Positions 17,760 to 27,200 of a DNA stretch of 64,000 bases are shown here, piece after piece (position 1 is the first letter of the stretch; each line of letters starts with the position of its first letter). The notes under the pieces are model-generated. The model worked only from the letters and a program-made list of their open reading frames with translations. It was not told the origin of the DNA and ran no database searches. The position numbers were made by a program, and so were the translations under genes. This stretch comes from an uncultured Bacteroidota bacterium (GTDB lineage: Bacteria > Bacteroidota > Bacteroidia > Bacteroidales > UBA12077). The stretch covers positions 22,877 to 86,876 of the forward strand of contig CAJXLK010000016.1 of NCBI GenBank assembly GCA_913055635.1, read 5' to 3'.

Positions 17760-20540
17760 CTATTCAATGATCAGTCGGCGGATATAAGGCTTACCACCGG
17801 AGATGATTTGAATGGTGTACATTCCGGAGGGCCACCCCCCGATGTCCATTTTATGGATTGAACGTTTTTTGCCCGGGGCAAGCTGTTTGTTATATACCAC
17901 GCGCCCGTCAGCAGCGATGCATTGGATGAAGGTTGCTTCGCGCTCCAGACCTAAGCATTCAATATTCAACTGATTGCGGGCGGGATTGGGGTAGATCCGT
18001 ATTTTGGAATTGGTCTCTGACTGCCCCAATCCGGAGGCATTTTGAATGGTGATCGTCACCACATCGGTAGCCTGACAGGCATGTTCATCAGTAACCTCTA
18101 CCCAGAACTCATGATCACCGGGAAGATATTCCGAACCTACAACGGTAAAGGTCCGGCTGGTGGAACGGTCCTGCCAGAGATAGCTTTCAAAACTGCCCGG
18201 ATCCAGCACCAGGGACTGTTCAGTGGTGATGGTCTGGTCCGGGCCCAGGTACACCTCGGGTTTTTCATAGACGGTAAGGGTTAGTCGATAGGAGCTGTCG
18301 CAGCCGTGAATGGTGACCAAAGAATCTCCATAAACTCCGCTGTTCTGGTACTGTTGTCCGTGCCACAGATAGGTTTCGCCTTCACAGATAGCGGCTGTTT
18401 CCTGAAAGTAGTAGCTTGGATAAGCCATTAGGGCCAGCCGGTATATGCTGTCGCAGCCATGATGGGTCAACAACGAATCATAGTACATGCCTGTTTTACT
18501 ATAGGAGTTGCCGCGCCAAAAATAGCTTCTGCCCTGGCATATGGTGGCCGTATGGTTAAACTGATACGAGGAGCTGGTCATGCAGGTGAGCCGGTATACA
18601 CTGTCACAACCTTGTGTGGTGAGGAGTGAATCGGTATAGTTTCCTGCCTGGGTGATCAGGTTGCCCCGCCATAAGCCAGTGTCACCCTGACACAACCTTA
18701 ATGTATCTTCCATAAGATAGTTGGGGTTCACCGACAGGTGAAGCTGAATGATGCTGTCCCTGCCATATCTGTCGATTCGGGTTATAAAGTAGGTTCCGGT
18801 TTCGGTGTATCCTGCATAAGATTGGCCATTGCATATGTTTTTATATACCATCGTGGTATCGGAATAATATCCATATATCCGGATGCTGTCCCGATTGGAG
18901 CAGCCAAACCCGTCGGTTACTTCTACCCAGTATAACCCAGGCTGGCTAACCGTCAGGGTGGATTCGGTGCTGTTGTCGTTCCAGAGGTAGGTATTAAAGT
19001 CACCGGGGTCCAGCACCATGGTTTGATCACCAGCGATGGAGGTGTCCTTTCCCAGATCCGGTTGCGGCAATTCATTGAGGGTAATTTCGAGTGAATCGGC
19101 CGGGAGGCTGGTACATCCGGCCTCATTTTGGATGACCAGGCTGTACTGGCCGCCTTCGGTAATACTGATGGTTTGAGTGGTTGCTCCGTTCGACCAGAGG
19201 TATGCGGCAGCAGGGGAAGAGGTCAGGCGCGCCGTATCGCCCCGGCAAACCACCGGACCTTCTAACACTTCAATGACCGGTTTATCGGGCGCCTCGTAGA
19301 TCGTTACCAGCAGAGAGTCGGAATAGGGGCCTGGGGCACAGTTATTGATCCCCCTGACCATGATCCAGGCCTGACCGGTATATAAATTATTCCAGGCTAC
19401 CCTGGCTGTGGTGTCTTCACCCGTGATCTCTCCCGCTTCAGGAGGATATAGTTTCCATTCATACCCCTCGGCATGGTGGGTCGACTCGGTTACGTAACCC
19501 GTATCGCTGGGATTGGGGCACAAACTGGTGGCGCCTAAAGGCAGGGCTGGTTTGAGCGGAGGCTGACAATCTTTAATTTGAAAAGAATCACCCCGGGTCA
19601 TACTCCATCTTCCCAGTGAATCCTTTACCCGCATGCCAATGGCATGATCCCCAAAAGACATTTCTCCGAGCGCTGCCTCGACCAACACCTCAATGGTGTC
19701 GCCTTTGGTAATGGGATAGCCTGTGGCACGGCCTGCTCCCGGATCATCATTGAGGAAGTATTCCATTTGGGTGATCGGGATTTTTTCAGCACTCAGGGGT
19801 TGTTGTTGGACATAAAATGTGCCGCCTTCATAAAGCGACCACGCTCCCTGGGCATCCTGGAAGCGCAGAAACAACCGGTGCATGCCGGTGACTAACCCTT
19901 CAACCGAAACCCGACCGGCCCAATCAAGAGTATCCCTGGGGGTTAACTCCAGTGGTTGGCCGTTGCCGATACCCGGATCATTGTCAAAATAGTATTCGGC
20001 CTGGCTGATGCGGATGGCCGAATCATTTACATGAATGGGCTGTACATAAAAAGGGTTGCCTTCATACAGGCCGGGTTGGCCATTGGAATCCCGGTAGCGC
20101 ACGTACAAACGATGCATGCCAGGGGATAGACTGTTAACCGAAATATTATGCATCAAATCCAAAGTGTCTGAAACCTGGAAAGAAAGCGGCGTCCCCTGAC
20201 CGATGCCCGGATCCCGGTCAAAAAAATATTCCGCCCCGGCCAATTCCGAAGCGCTGAATGATTCGGCGGAGGGCTCAATATAAAAAGCCCCGCCCTCCTG
20301 AATGCTCCAGGCTGTGTCGCCCATCGTGAAACGAACATAGAGGTTGTGCATCCCCGGACTTAACCCGTCTGTTGGGATATCCGAGTTTATTGTTATCGTA
20401 TCTCCTGAGTTTAAACCGATGGGCTGGCCCATGCCGATGCCGGGATCCCGGTCGAAGAAATATTCGGCCCCGGTGATCTGCTGGGCCCCAACCAGAATAG
20501 GTACCCCAAGAAAAATCAATACAAACAAGATCTGCTTCAT
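17760..20540 (-). CDS. Modular T9SS cargo protein with type A sorting domain
   Basis: The 926-residue exported protein has a signal peptide (QILFVLIFLGVPILVGAQ). Next come four ~78-residue modules, each opening with AEYFFDRDPGIG or a variant (near residues 25, 103, 181 and 260) and containing SPGMHNLYVRF-type strands and a YEGGTFYV-type close. Then follow Ig/PKD-like segments with Cys pairs, and four ~50-residue repeats of the form CxGxxYxWxG...GxYxDSLLTxxGCDSIYRL (~565-770). The C-terminal IRIYPNPARNQLNIEC...GMYTIQIISGGK is a type IX secretion sorting domain, so the protein is probably released or anchored at the cell surface. A repeat element lies directly before its start codon. Confidence 0.9.
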   Translation of the reverse strand: MKQILFVLIFLGVPILVGAQQITGAEYFFDRDPGIGMGQPIGLNSGDTITINSDIPTDGLSPGMHNLYVRFTMGDTAWSIQEGGAFYIEPSAESFSASELAGAEYFFDRDPGIGQGTPLSFQVSDTLDLMHNISVNSLSPGMHRLYVRYRDSNGQPGLYEGNPFYVQPIHVNDSAIRISQAEYYFDNDPGIGNGQPLELTPRDTLDWAGRVSVEGLVTGMHRLFLRFQDAQGAWSLYEGGTFYVQQQPLSAEKIPITQMEYFLNDDPGAGRATGYPITKGDTIEVLVEAALGEMSFGDHAIGMRVKDSLGRWSMTRGDSFQIKDCQPPLKPALPLGATSLCPNPSDTGYVTESTHHAEGYEWKLYPPEAGEITGEDTTARVAWNNLYTGQAWIMVRGINNCAPGPYSDSLLVTIYEAPDKPVIEVLEGPVVCRGDTARLTSSPAAAYLWSNGATTQTISITEGGQYSLVIQNEAGCTSLPADSLEITLNELPQPDLGKDTSIAGDQTMVLDPGDFNTYLWNDNSTESTLTVSQPGLYWVEVTDGFGCSNRDSIRIYGYYSDTTMVYKNICNGQSYAGYTETGTYFITRIDRYGRDSIIQLHLSVNPNYLMEDTLRLCQGDTGLWRGNLITQAGNYTDSLLTTQGCDSVYRLTCMTSSSYQFNHTATICQGRSYFWRGNSYSKTGMYYDSLLTHHGCDSIYRLALMAYPSYYFQETAAICEGETYLWHGQQYQNSGVYGDSLVTIHGCDSSYRLTLTVYEKPEVYLGPDQTITTEQSLVLDPGSFESYLWQDRSTSRTFTVVGSEYLPGDHEFWVEVTDEHACQATDVVTITIQNASGLGQSETNSKIRIYPNPARNQLNIECLGLEREATFIQCIAADGRVVYNKQLAPGKKRSIHKMDIGGWPSGMYTIQIISGGKPYIRRLIIE

Positions 20541-20545
20541 GGGTT

Positions 20546-20625
20546 GACTTATTAACGTTTGTAAATCAGCATGCTATTGAACCATCATCGTGTTTTTCGC
20601 CCCCTATCGCCAGGGAACCCGCATG
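20546..20625 (-). repeat. Dispersed leader element before the T9SS cargo gene
   Basis: On the minus strand a block ATGCGGGTTCCCTGGCGA (similar to the right flank of hairpin copy D) is followed by GATGATGGTTCAATAGCATG and then GATTTACAAACGTTAATAAG plus TC (20546-20567), five bases before the ATG. The same order is seen before rseC. No matching left arm was found, so the hairpin itself is missing or decayed. Confidence 0.55.
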
Positions 20626-20641
20626 CTTTATATATAAAATG

Positions 20642-20660
20642 TACCCCGTTTAGTGAGGCC
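20642..20660. repeat. Decayed palindrome copy
   Basis: ACCCCGTTTAGTGAGGC resembles the palindrome ACCCCGCTTAGCGGGGT with several substitutions. It lies after the stop codon of the beta-helix gene, the position favoured by the intact arrays. Confidence 0.4.
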
Positions 20661-20699
20661 AGTGGAATGTTTTATAAAAAAAATCAATCAGCCGGCAGC

Positions 20700-21728
20700 C
20701 TATTCCTGATGGCGGGCTTTGACTTGTATCTTAAGTTCTCCGCCTGGAGGGAGGATGTTGTTGATCACTTCCATCTCAATGATTTGTGGAATGGAAGGCA
20801 TACCGGAATAAAGTTCATCGCCCGATTGGGGGAAGGGATGGGTGCCACCATATATGCCCACGTTTTTCCCATCGGTGCCGGCTTGATGGCCCGGTGAAGC
20901 TTCCGCCAGGTGAAAGTCATTTTCCCAGTCCCATTCTGTCGATTCAGCTTGTACAAATAAGGGATCCTGGTTGACGATGTTGTTGCTGGCGGTGTTGTCC
21001 CCATAATCAAAGGTATAATCGGCGCTGCCATAAGAAAGGTTGTTTCGGAAAGTGCTGTTGCTGACCCCGTCGGTCCTTTCTAAAAATATATTGTTGGATA
21101 TCAGTGAGTTATTCACATTGCTGAATGCGTTCTTAAAAAACAGATTGTTCTTAATGGTAACCGAGTAGCACGCTCCGTTAATTCGGGCCAGCATGATGTT
21201 GTTCAGGATCAGTGTATTGGTTACATCATCATTGATGTTTATGTTCCCCTGATGGATGTTGTTCTTGACAACCCAGGAATGTCCTTTGATATCAATTGAT
21301 TGCACATGGCATCGTTCCAGGTGGATGTTGCCGATGCCATCCTGGCTATTGATGCCATAGGTGAAATCAAAGCCCATGATGTGGCTGTTTGCCGGCGAAC
21401 TGATGGTATCATCCCCCGCATAATTGGACTCTATGATGTATTCCAGTTCGATCCGGTTTACTTGTGTTTTGAGCTGCTCGCTGTTGGGATTGTAACCGGC
21501 TCCGATGAGGACCAGCCTTTTGTTGAGTACAATTACCCCGTAGTTGTTTTGAGAGCCGCTCACGTAAAGGGTGTCTCCATCAGCCACCACGGCACTGTCG
21601 ATGGCCGCCTGCAAATCCTTGAAATGGGCCGGGGATTCGGGTTTGTTGTCTACCGTCCAGATGGTGGCTTTAGCACTTACTACCATCAGAGACATCAATA
21701 CAAGGATTGGTAATGCTTTGAATTTCAT
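20700..21728 (-). CDS. Exported right-handed beta-helix protein
   Basis: The 342-residue protein has a signal peptide (MKFKALPILVLMSLMVVSAK). It then reads FKDLQAAIDSAVVADGDTLYV, the usual opening of pectate-lyase-like parallel beta-helices, and continues with Asn-rich rungs (VVKNNIHQGNININDD, LILNNIMLARINGACYSV, SNNIFLERTDGVSNSTFRNN). It ends with a short beta domain and has no recognisable T9SS tail. Such folds bind or degrade polysaccharides, but no catalytic set is evident. The ATG at 21728 is chosen because the frame extension to 21869 would bury the signal peptide. Confidence 0.8.
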   Translation of the reverse strand: MKFKALPILVLMSLMVVSAKATIWTVDNKPESPAHFKDLQAAIDSAVVADGDTLYVSGSQNNYGVIVLNKRLVLIGAGYNPNSEQLKTQVNRIELEYIIESNYAGDDTISSPANSHIMGFDFTYGINSQDGIGNIHLERCHVQSIDIKGHSWVVKNNIHQGNININDDVTNTLILNNIMLARINGACYSVTIKNNLFFKNAFSNVNNSLISNNIFLERTDGVSNSTFRNNLSYGSADYTFDYGDNTASNNIVNQDPLFVQAESTEWDWENDFHLAEASPGHQAGTDGKNVGIYGGTHPFPQSGDELYSGMPSIPQIIEMEVINNILPPGGELKIQVKARHQE

Positions 21729-22151
21729 AGTCTTTGGGTTTAGGGTGAACAATAGGGTTGTTTGATGTTTATGATGAATTATCCGATAGCGACTTGGTGG
21801 CTCTTCCCCCCTGGGCTTACATGGAGATTTGCCCCGGTTTAAAAAATTGTTTATTAGAAGCTCAATCATTCAATCGGTATAATCATTTTTTGTGTTAAAT
21901 TTTTTAGAAAATTTTACAGTTCTCCATATATTGGGGTGTTGGCAGGTCATGGCACGGAAGAGGAATTGGGCAAATGATTTTTCGGGGAAGCCTGTCTGGT
22001 GGTATAACCATAAGATCCATAAAGTATAAAGTAGTTTCAGAGTAATGGGGTTGGCATCTTTTTAGAATTAAAATTACTCTATGGAAATCAAGGTTATAGA
22101 GAGAAAGGAATAAAAAGATGACGGGGATCAATCTTTTAAAAACACATTCTT
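21729..22151. other. Divergent intergenic region
   Basis: About 420 AT-rich bases between the divergent beta-helix and trehalase genes. It probably holds both promoters, but no box pair was convincing. No ORF with protein character was found. Confidence 0.45.
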
Positions 22152-23702
22152 ATGCGACAAATCAGGCATTTTGGGTTAGTCACTGTGTTATCGTTGTTGC
22201 TGCCTTTTTTCAGCATGGGGCAGATACAGCCTTCCAAGGCTTATCCTGAGTTATTTCGAAGGGTACAAACCGAAGCCATTTTTTCGGATCAGAAGACTTT
22301 TGTGGATTGTAAGCCTCTTTTTAGGGCCGATACCATACGAATGCATTATGAGCGGGCTGTCAGTAGGAGACCTTTTAACTTGCGGGATTTTGTGGGAACG
22401 CATTTTGACACCACATTGAACGATACGGCCGCTTTATTCAGGCATATTGACCGGCTGTGGGATTATCTGAGCAGAAGGCCTAAACCGCAGGATTCACTGT
22501 CTTCATTGATTGCTTTGCCTAAGCCTTACATCGTACCTGGAGGGCGCTTCCGTGAGATTTATTACTGGGACAGCTATTTCACGATGCTGGGCTTGCAGGT
22601 TTCCTCTCATAACGAGATGATTAAAAATATGGTGGAAAATTTTGCCTGTTTAATTGATCGGTTTGGTCATATTCCCAATGGCAACCGCACGTATTACCTG
22701 AGCCGTTCCCAGCCTCCTTTTTTCTCCCTGATGGTGGATCTGTTGGCGCAAATTCGGGGTGATTCGGTATATGTTAAGTATTTACCACAACTCCGCCAGG
22801 AGTACCATTATTGGATGCAAGAAAAAAACCAGTTGAAAGCTGGCTGCCGGGCCCGGAAGAAAGTGGTGCTGATGAAGGGGGGCGGCGTCCTTAACCGCTA
22901 TTGGGATCATCAATCCCGCCCGCGTCCTGAGAGTTACCGGGATGATATCGAGCTTTATAAGCATGCAAACCGCGACAGCAGTCTCTTTCGCGATATACGC
23001 TCGGCTGCAGAGTCGGGCTGGGATTTTAGTTCCCGCTGGTTCGCCGACGCCACTTCGCTGGATTCTATTCAAACCACCCATATTTTGCCGGTCGATCTGA
23101 ATGGTTTGCTCTATCATCTGGAAAAGGTCCTGGAAAAAGCTTACCGTCTTAAAGGGAATGAAGCCGGGGCCGGACGGATGCACGCTGCGGCCAATCGGCG
23201 TAAAAATCTTATTGTGCGATATTTCTGGGATGAGCAGGACGGCTTTTTTTACGATTATCATTTTAAGAAAGGAGAACGCACCCATAGGGGCGCGTTGGCG
23301 GGTGTTTATCCCCTGTTTTTTGGATTGGCCGATTCAATTAAAGCCGGGCGGGTGGTTGAGCAACTTCGTCGGAAATATTTGTTTGACGGTGGACTGGTCA
23401 CCACTCCGCGCAGTACCGGTCAACAATGGGATTTTCCCAACGGATGGGCCCCGCTTCAATGGATCGCTTATAAAGCTTGTAAACGCTATGGTTACGATGA
23501 GCTGGCCCATCAGATTGCGGTTCGGTGGACCGATCTGAATATGAAAGTCTTTTTCAACACCGGCAAGATGATGGAAAAATACAATGTGGTCAATACGGAT
23601 TTGCCTGGTGGGGGAGGGGAGTATGAATTGCAGGATGGCTTTGGCTGGACCAATGGTGTATTTCTTAAACTCTGGCAGCTGGAACGGGGTGATATTCCAT
23701 GA
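22152..23702 (+). CDS. treA: Periplasmic trehalase (GH37)
   Basis: The 516-residue enzyme has a signal peptide (VTVLSLLLPFFSMGQ) and both trehalase signatures: PGGRFREIYYWDSYF (~130) and QWDFPNGWAPLQW (~427). GNRTYYLSRSQPPFF and GGGGEYELQDGFGWTNGV are also family-typical. It hydrolyses alpha,alpha-trehalose to glucose in the periplasm, a way to use or recycle an osmolyte. Its length is near that of other periplasmic trehalases (~550). A palindrome array begins seven bases after its stop codon. Confidence 0.95.
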   Translation: MRQIRHFGLVTVLSLLLPFFSMGQIQPSKAYPELFRRVQTEAIFSDQKTFVDCKPLFRADTIRMHYERAVSRRPFNLRDFVGTHFDTTLNDTAALFRHIDRLWDYLSRRPKPQDSLSSLIALPKPYIVPGGRFREIYYWDSYFTMLGLQVSSHNEMIKNMVENFACLIDRFGHIPNGNRTYYLSRSQPPFFSLMVDLLAQIRGDSVYVKYLPQLRQEYHYWMQEKNQLKAGCRARKKVVLMKGGGVLNRYWDHQSRPRPESYRDDIELYKHANRDSSLFRDIRSAAESGWDFSSRWFADATSLDSIQTTHILPVDLNGLLYHLEKVLEKAYRLKGNEAGAGRMHAAANRRKNLIVRYFWDEQDGFFYDYHFKKGERTHRGALAGVYPLFFGLADSIKAGRVVEQLRRKYLFDGGLVTTPRSTGQQWDFPNGWAPLQWIAYKACKRYGYDELAHQIAVRWTDLNMKVFFNTGKMMEKYNVVNTDLPGGGGEYELQDGFGWTNGVFLKLWQLERGDIP

Positions 23703-23708
23703 TAAAAA

Positions 23709-23892
23709 AGACCCCGCTTAGCGGGGGTGCCAAAAAAACGCTAAATAAACCCCGTAAATAAACCCCGCTTAGCGGGGTCTAGAAATTGAACCCCGCTAAG
23801 CGGGGTTTTTTTGAACCCGCTAAGTTAAACCCCGCTAAGCGGGGTCTAAAAAAGTGGGGTCTGAAATTGACCCCCGCTAAGCGGGGTCTTTT
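23709..23892. repeat. Palindrome array 3 (between convergent genes)
   Basis: Five good copies of ACCCCGCTWAGCGGGGT plus degenerate halves fill the gap between the trehalase stop and the stop of the convergent curlin gene. Two copies are followed by T-runs (GGGGTTTTTTT and GGGGTCTTTTTT), so at least these should act as intrinsic terminators. Confidence 0.93.
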
Positions 23893-24438
23893 TTATCGGA
23901 TGATGATCTGCATATTTTTTCCCCGTTGTTGAATTTTCATCGGCAGGCTTTGGCCTGCGATGTTGTATATGCCCAATTGATTCCCGGTCTGTTCAACCTG
24001 CCGGTCCAGGTTGTTGCCTGAGACCCGGTCAAACAGATCATTGTTGCTGCCGGTCTGGGTGTAGTCAGCTTTGTTGCCATTGCCCTTCACACCCAGGTTC
24101 ATATAATTGCCATCCCCATTATTTTGTTCTGCGGTGACCTGATTCTGGTCGCCATTGATTTGGAGTTGAATATAGTTCCGGCTTTGCCGTTTAGTGACGG
24201 CTTTCTTCTCCTTCCGGGTCTGTTCAGACCGGGTTCTCTTCTGTGACATTTCAATGGAATTGCCATTGCTGCCATTTAAGCCATATGAATTGTTGCTGTT
24301 CAAATTGTTGAGCACCTGTTGCTCATAGACTTCCATCTGGCTTTTATCCTGCTGGGCATATATTTTCCCGGGGGAACCTGTCAACCATAACAAGGAAAAA
24401 ATCATCAAGATGAGGTATCTGCTTATTGTTTTTTTCAT
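23893..24438 (-). CDS. Small curlin-repeat protein, possible nucleator
   Basis: The 181-residue exported protein (signal segment RYLILMIFSLLWLTGSPGKIYAQ) has a basic central stretch (KRTRSEQTRKEKKAVTKRQS) and four to five curlin-type turns of the form QxNGDxNxV, such as IQLQINGDQNQVTAEQNNG and NLGVKGNGNKADYTQTGSNN. It ends in a basic tail (MKIQQRGKNMQIIIR). As the shortest and most basic curlin-like protein of the set it could act like CsgB to seed fibres; this is inference from size and charge. It is the last gene of the minus-strand run, 102 bases after the large curlin gene. Confidence 0.75.
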   Translation of the reverse strand: MKKTISRYLILMIFSLLWLTGSPGKIYAQQDKSQMEVYEQQVLNNLNSNNSYGLNGSNGNSIEMSQKRTRSEQTRKEKKAVTKRQSRNYIQLQINGDQNQVTAEQNNGDGNYMNLGVKGNGNKADYTQTGSNNDLFDRVSGNNLDRQVEQTGNQLGIYNIAGQSLPMKIQQRGKNMQIIIR

Positions 24439-24540
24439 TGTTGAAAAGGGTGTTTTGCGGTTTATCGAACGAACATTGATGATTTTTTCGGAAGAAGGAA
24501 AGCGAAAGCCGGTTAGGCTCTCCCTTTCCTTTTCAGATGG

Positions 24541-26253
24541 TTATTGACTCTGAGAAATGGCAGCGGTGTTGCCGCTTCCGTTCTGCAGGACATTGGCGGT
24601 GTTCCCCTGGCCGGATTGCATGATGGTGGCTTCATTCATGCTGCCGTGTACCCCGGGGGTATAGCGTTGATTCCAAAGGCCCTGGTCAACGGTAGCGGTG
24701 TTGGCGGAGCCATCCTGATGGATGTCAACCCAGTTCTGGTCACCCGACTGGTAGGTTTCGGCCATGTTGTCGCTGCCGCCTTCCTGAAGGATGTTGGAAT
24801 AGTTGTAGTCGGCTTCGTTGTTATCCCACTTGCTTTCATAGCCACCGTAGGTATAGCCGTCCTGAACCTGAACTGCTGTGTTTCCGCTGGTTTTCTGATC
24901 GATGTAGGCTTCGTTGTAGCCCCCGTCCTGATGGGTTTCAGCCGAATTGCCGCTGCCCCGGATGTCCTGGTCGGCAAAGTTGGCGTCGCCTTCCTGATAG
25001 ATATCAGAGGTGTTGCCGCTGCCCCATATTTCGCTATAGGCTTCATTGTCCTTGTTTACAATGGTCGGGCCCTCGCTGTCGAGCACCTGATTGTGCACAA
25101 CGGTGTTGCCATTGCCGTCGATGTAAACATCCGACAGGTTGTTGGTGCCATTCTGCTTGATGTCAACTTTTTGATCGGCTGCATTTCCGCCCAGGGAAGC
25201 ATCGATATCGATCTTGGCCTTGTTGCCGGGGCTGGAGGATTTTTGCCATACATCTACATCCTGGTTGGTGCCTTCGATGTCGGCCCATACAGTGTTGTTG
25301 TCATTGATTTGTTCAATGTCGATGTCTGAATAGTCGCCTTCATACATGAACGGGTTGCTGCCAAAACCAGTGATGGTATTGTAGCTGCCCTCCTGAATGA
25401 AATCGATGTAATTGTCATCGCCCTTGAGTTTGGCATGGAGTTGATTTTCCTGGCCATCCTGTTTGGCGTAGATTTCATTGCCGTAGTTTTCTACGTCATA
25501 CCATTCACCCTGGTTGATGTGCATTTTGTTGTCATCTCCCATTTGTTCACCGGTGAATTGGTTGTCGTAGCCAAATACGGAGTAGGAGGCTTCGTTGCTG
25601 TAACCATTCTGGGTTACATCGACCTGGTTGTTGTCGCCTTCAATCCAGACGCCCTGGTCTGAATACCAGGGTGTCGAACCGACCTTGTTTTCGTTGCCGA
25701 TTTGATCGATCTCGACCCTATTACCCGTTCCCTTGGCATCGACTTCGGCCACGTTCCTATCGCCATCCTGTTCGATTTTGGCTTCACTGGAAGAGGCATG
25801 AAGCAGTTTGACAAAGGCGGCGTTTTCATCGCCCATTTGTTGGGTCTCGCCATAGTTGCCACTGCCGTTGCTGGTCTGGAATTTGGACCAGTTGGAGGAA
25901 CCTTCCTGCAGCTGATAGGATTCGTTGGCGCCATTGAACATCACGCTCACTGCCTGGTTTTGGCTGCCGGTTTGTTCCTGAACAGCTTTGTTCCCGGGAT
26001 TGCCCCAGTCACGCTGTTTGATTACCGCGCTGTTCTGACTCCCATCCTGCATTTGTTCTGCAGTAGCACCTTCCGAATCGGTTGCTCCCTGGAACATACC
26101 CTGGGTGACTTCAGCGGTGTTGCTGCTGCCGCTTTGACTCTGACTGGCTGTGTTGTTGCTGCCATTCTGATTGGTGCTGGCCGAATTGCCCTGGGCCATT
26201 ACCATACCGCTCATGAAAAAGACCATGACGGCTAAACTAAGTAGTCGTTTCAT
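24541..26253 (-). CDS. Giant curlin-repeat (CsgA-like) amyloid subunit
   Basis: The 570-residue protein has a signal peptide (RLLSLAVMVFFMSGMVMAQ) and then about two dozen or more curlin-like turns of the form NxAxxxQxGxxN, for example GNSASTNQNGSNNTASQSQS and QDGDRNVAEVDAKGTGNRVE. It is unusually acidic, with many Asp and Glu in the repeat cores and aromatic residues in the middle. E. coli CsgA has five repeats in 151 residues. It should be secreted and form extracellular amyloid, but no csgE, csgF or csgG homologue is in the window. The ATG at 26253 follows a leader shared with the upstream curlin gene; the TTG at 26277 was rejected. Confidence 0.85.
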   Translation of the reverse strand: MKRLLSLAVMVFFMSGMVMAQGNSASTNQNGSNNTASQSQSGSSNTAEVTQGMFQGATDSEGATAEQMQDGSQNSAVIKQRDWGNPGNKAVQEQTGSQNQAVSVMFNGANESYQLQEGSSNWSKFQTSNGSGNYGETQQMGDENAAFVKLLHASSSEAKIEQDGDRNVAEVDAKGTGNRVEIDQIGNENKVGSTPWYSDQGVWIEGDNNQVDVTQNGYSNEASYSVFGYDNQFTGEQMGDDNKMHINQGEWYDVENYGNEIYAKQDGQENQLHAKLKGDDNYIDFIQEGSYNTITGFGSNPFMYEGDYSDIDIEQINDNNTVWADIEGTNQDVDVWQKSSSPGNKAKIDIDASLGGNAADQKVDIKQNGTNNLSDVYIDGNGNTVVHNQVLDSEGPTIVNKDNEAYSEIWGSGNTSDIYQEGDANFADQDIRGSGNSAETHQDGGYNEAYIDQKTSGNTAVQVQDGYTYGGYESKWDNNEADYNYSNILQEGGSDNMAETYQSGDQNWVDIHQDGSANTATVDQGLWNQRYTPGVHGSMNEATIMQSGQGNTANVLQNGSGNTAAISQSQ

Positions 26254-26293
26254 AGCATTGAATTTTTGGTTAAACAATTGGAATTTGAAAGGT

Positions 26294-26326
26294 GACCGGT
26301 GGGCTCATTCCTGTAAACCACCGGTC
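26294..26326 (-). promoter_or_regulatory. Intercistronic hairpin between curlin genes
   Basis: Perfect 9-base arms GACCGGTGG (26294-26302) and CCACCGGTC (26318-26326) lie 16 bases after the stop of the 285-residue curlin gene and ~40 bases before the start of the next. There is no U-tract after it on the transcribed strand, so an mRNA-processing or partial-termination role that sets subunit ratio is more likely than full termination. Confidence 0.5.
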
Positions 26327-26342
26327 TGAAAAAATTTTAAAG

Positions 26343-27200
26343 TTATTGCTGGGTGATGTGCGAGATGTTGCCCATCCCCATTTGATCTACATCAGCCATG
26401 TTGCCATTGGATTGCTGATTTACCCAACTGGCGTTCATGGTCCCTTCCTGGGTGATGTATATTTCGTTGTTGAAGCGCAGGTTCTCCATGCCACCGACCC
26501 TGATATGGGCCATGTTGCCCAACTGTTCCTGGTCGATGTCGACCGTGCCATAACTGTTGTGGACTTCACCGGTTACCGCGTTGTAGCTGCCTTCCTGATC
26601 AATGTCGATGTTGGATTGATCGCCTTCATACTTGAAGAAAGCGGTTTGTTCGTCTGCGTTGAGCAACGTCACTTCTCCACCTTCTTCTGGCATTTCGCCT
26701 TCGACCATCATCCCGCCAACGTAGTTGCCGGATCCTTCCTGTTCGACCTTGATCTGGTTTTCATCGCCTTTGAGTTTGAGGTAAGCTTGGTTGCCGGTTC
26801 CTTCATAACCTTCTTCCAGCATTTCTCCGCCACCATAGCTGGATTGTTCGAGGATCACATGGTTGCCGTAATTGTAATCTCCGTCGAACCAGTTGCCCTG
26901 CTCGATGATGGCCTGGTTGCCATAGCCCAGTTGGGAGGATTCAAGCAGATTGCTGTGGCCATGAACACCGTATTCCAGTGAGTTGCCCTGGCCTGTCTGG
27001 CTGACAAAAGCTTCATTTTGCTCTGATATGTCCGAAGCATTGCTGGTTTGGTTAATCATGGCCTCATTGGAACCGGACTGTTCTAAATCGGCCATGTTGT
27101 AGTTGTTGTTTTGTTCGACCGTAGCATCATTTTGTGCCACTGAAAAGCTGGCTGCAAAGAGCGCAGCGGCAAGGAGTGCTGTTGTTTTTTTGATTTTCAT
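26343..27200 (-). CDS. Curlin-repeat protein (CsgA-like)
   Basis: The 285-residue exported protein has a signal peptide (KKTTALLAAALFAASFSVAQ) followed by curlin-type turns such as NDATVEQNNNYNMADLEQSG, QTGQGNSLEYGVHGHSN and QEGSYNAVTGEVHNSYG. It is acidic, with a Met/Glu-rich insert in the middle (GGMMVEGEMPEEGGE). It is probably a fibre subunit acting with the larger curlin protein. It starts 84 bases after the FecR-curlin gene on the same strand, so the two are likely cotranscribed. The start is the ATG at 27200; a TTG at 27224 belongs to the shared leader. Confidence 0.83.
   Translation of the reverse strand: MKIKKTTALLAAALFAASFSVAQNDATVEQNNNYNMADLEQSGSNEAMINQTSNASDISEQNEAFVSQTGQGNSLEYGVHGHSNLLESSQLGYGNQAIIEQGNWFDGDYNYGNHVILEQSSYGGGEMLEEGYEGTGNQAYLKLKGDENQIKVEQEGSGNYVGGMMVEGEMPEEGGEVTLLNADEQTAFFKYEGDQSNIDIDQEGSYNAVTGEVHNSYGTVDIDQEQLGNMAHIRVGGMENLRFNNEIYITQEGTMNASWVNQQSNGNMADVDQMGMGNISHITQQ

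Noticed and set aside
24544..25329. 261-codon plus-strand frame inside the curlin gene
   Set aside because: It is an antisense shadow produced by the repetitive Asn/Gln/Gly codons of the curlin repeats.
26254..26277. TTG start extending the large curlin protein
   Set aside because: The extension is the shared non-coding leader; the signal peptide begins at the ATG at 26253.
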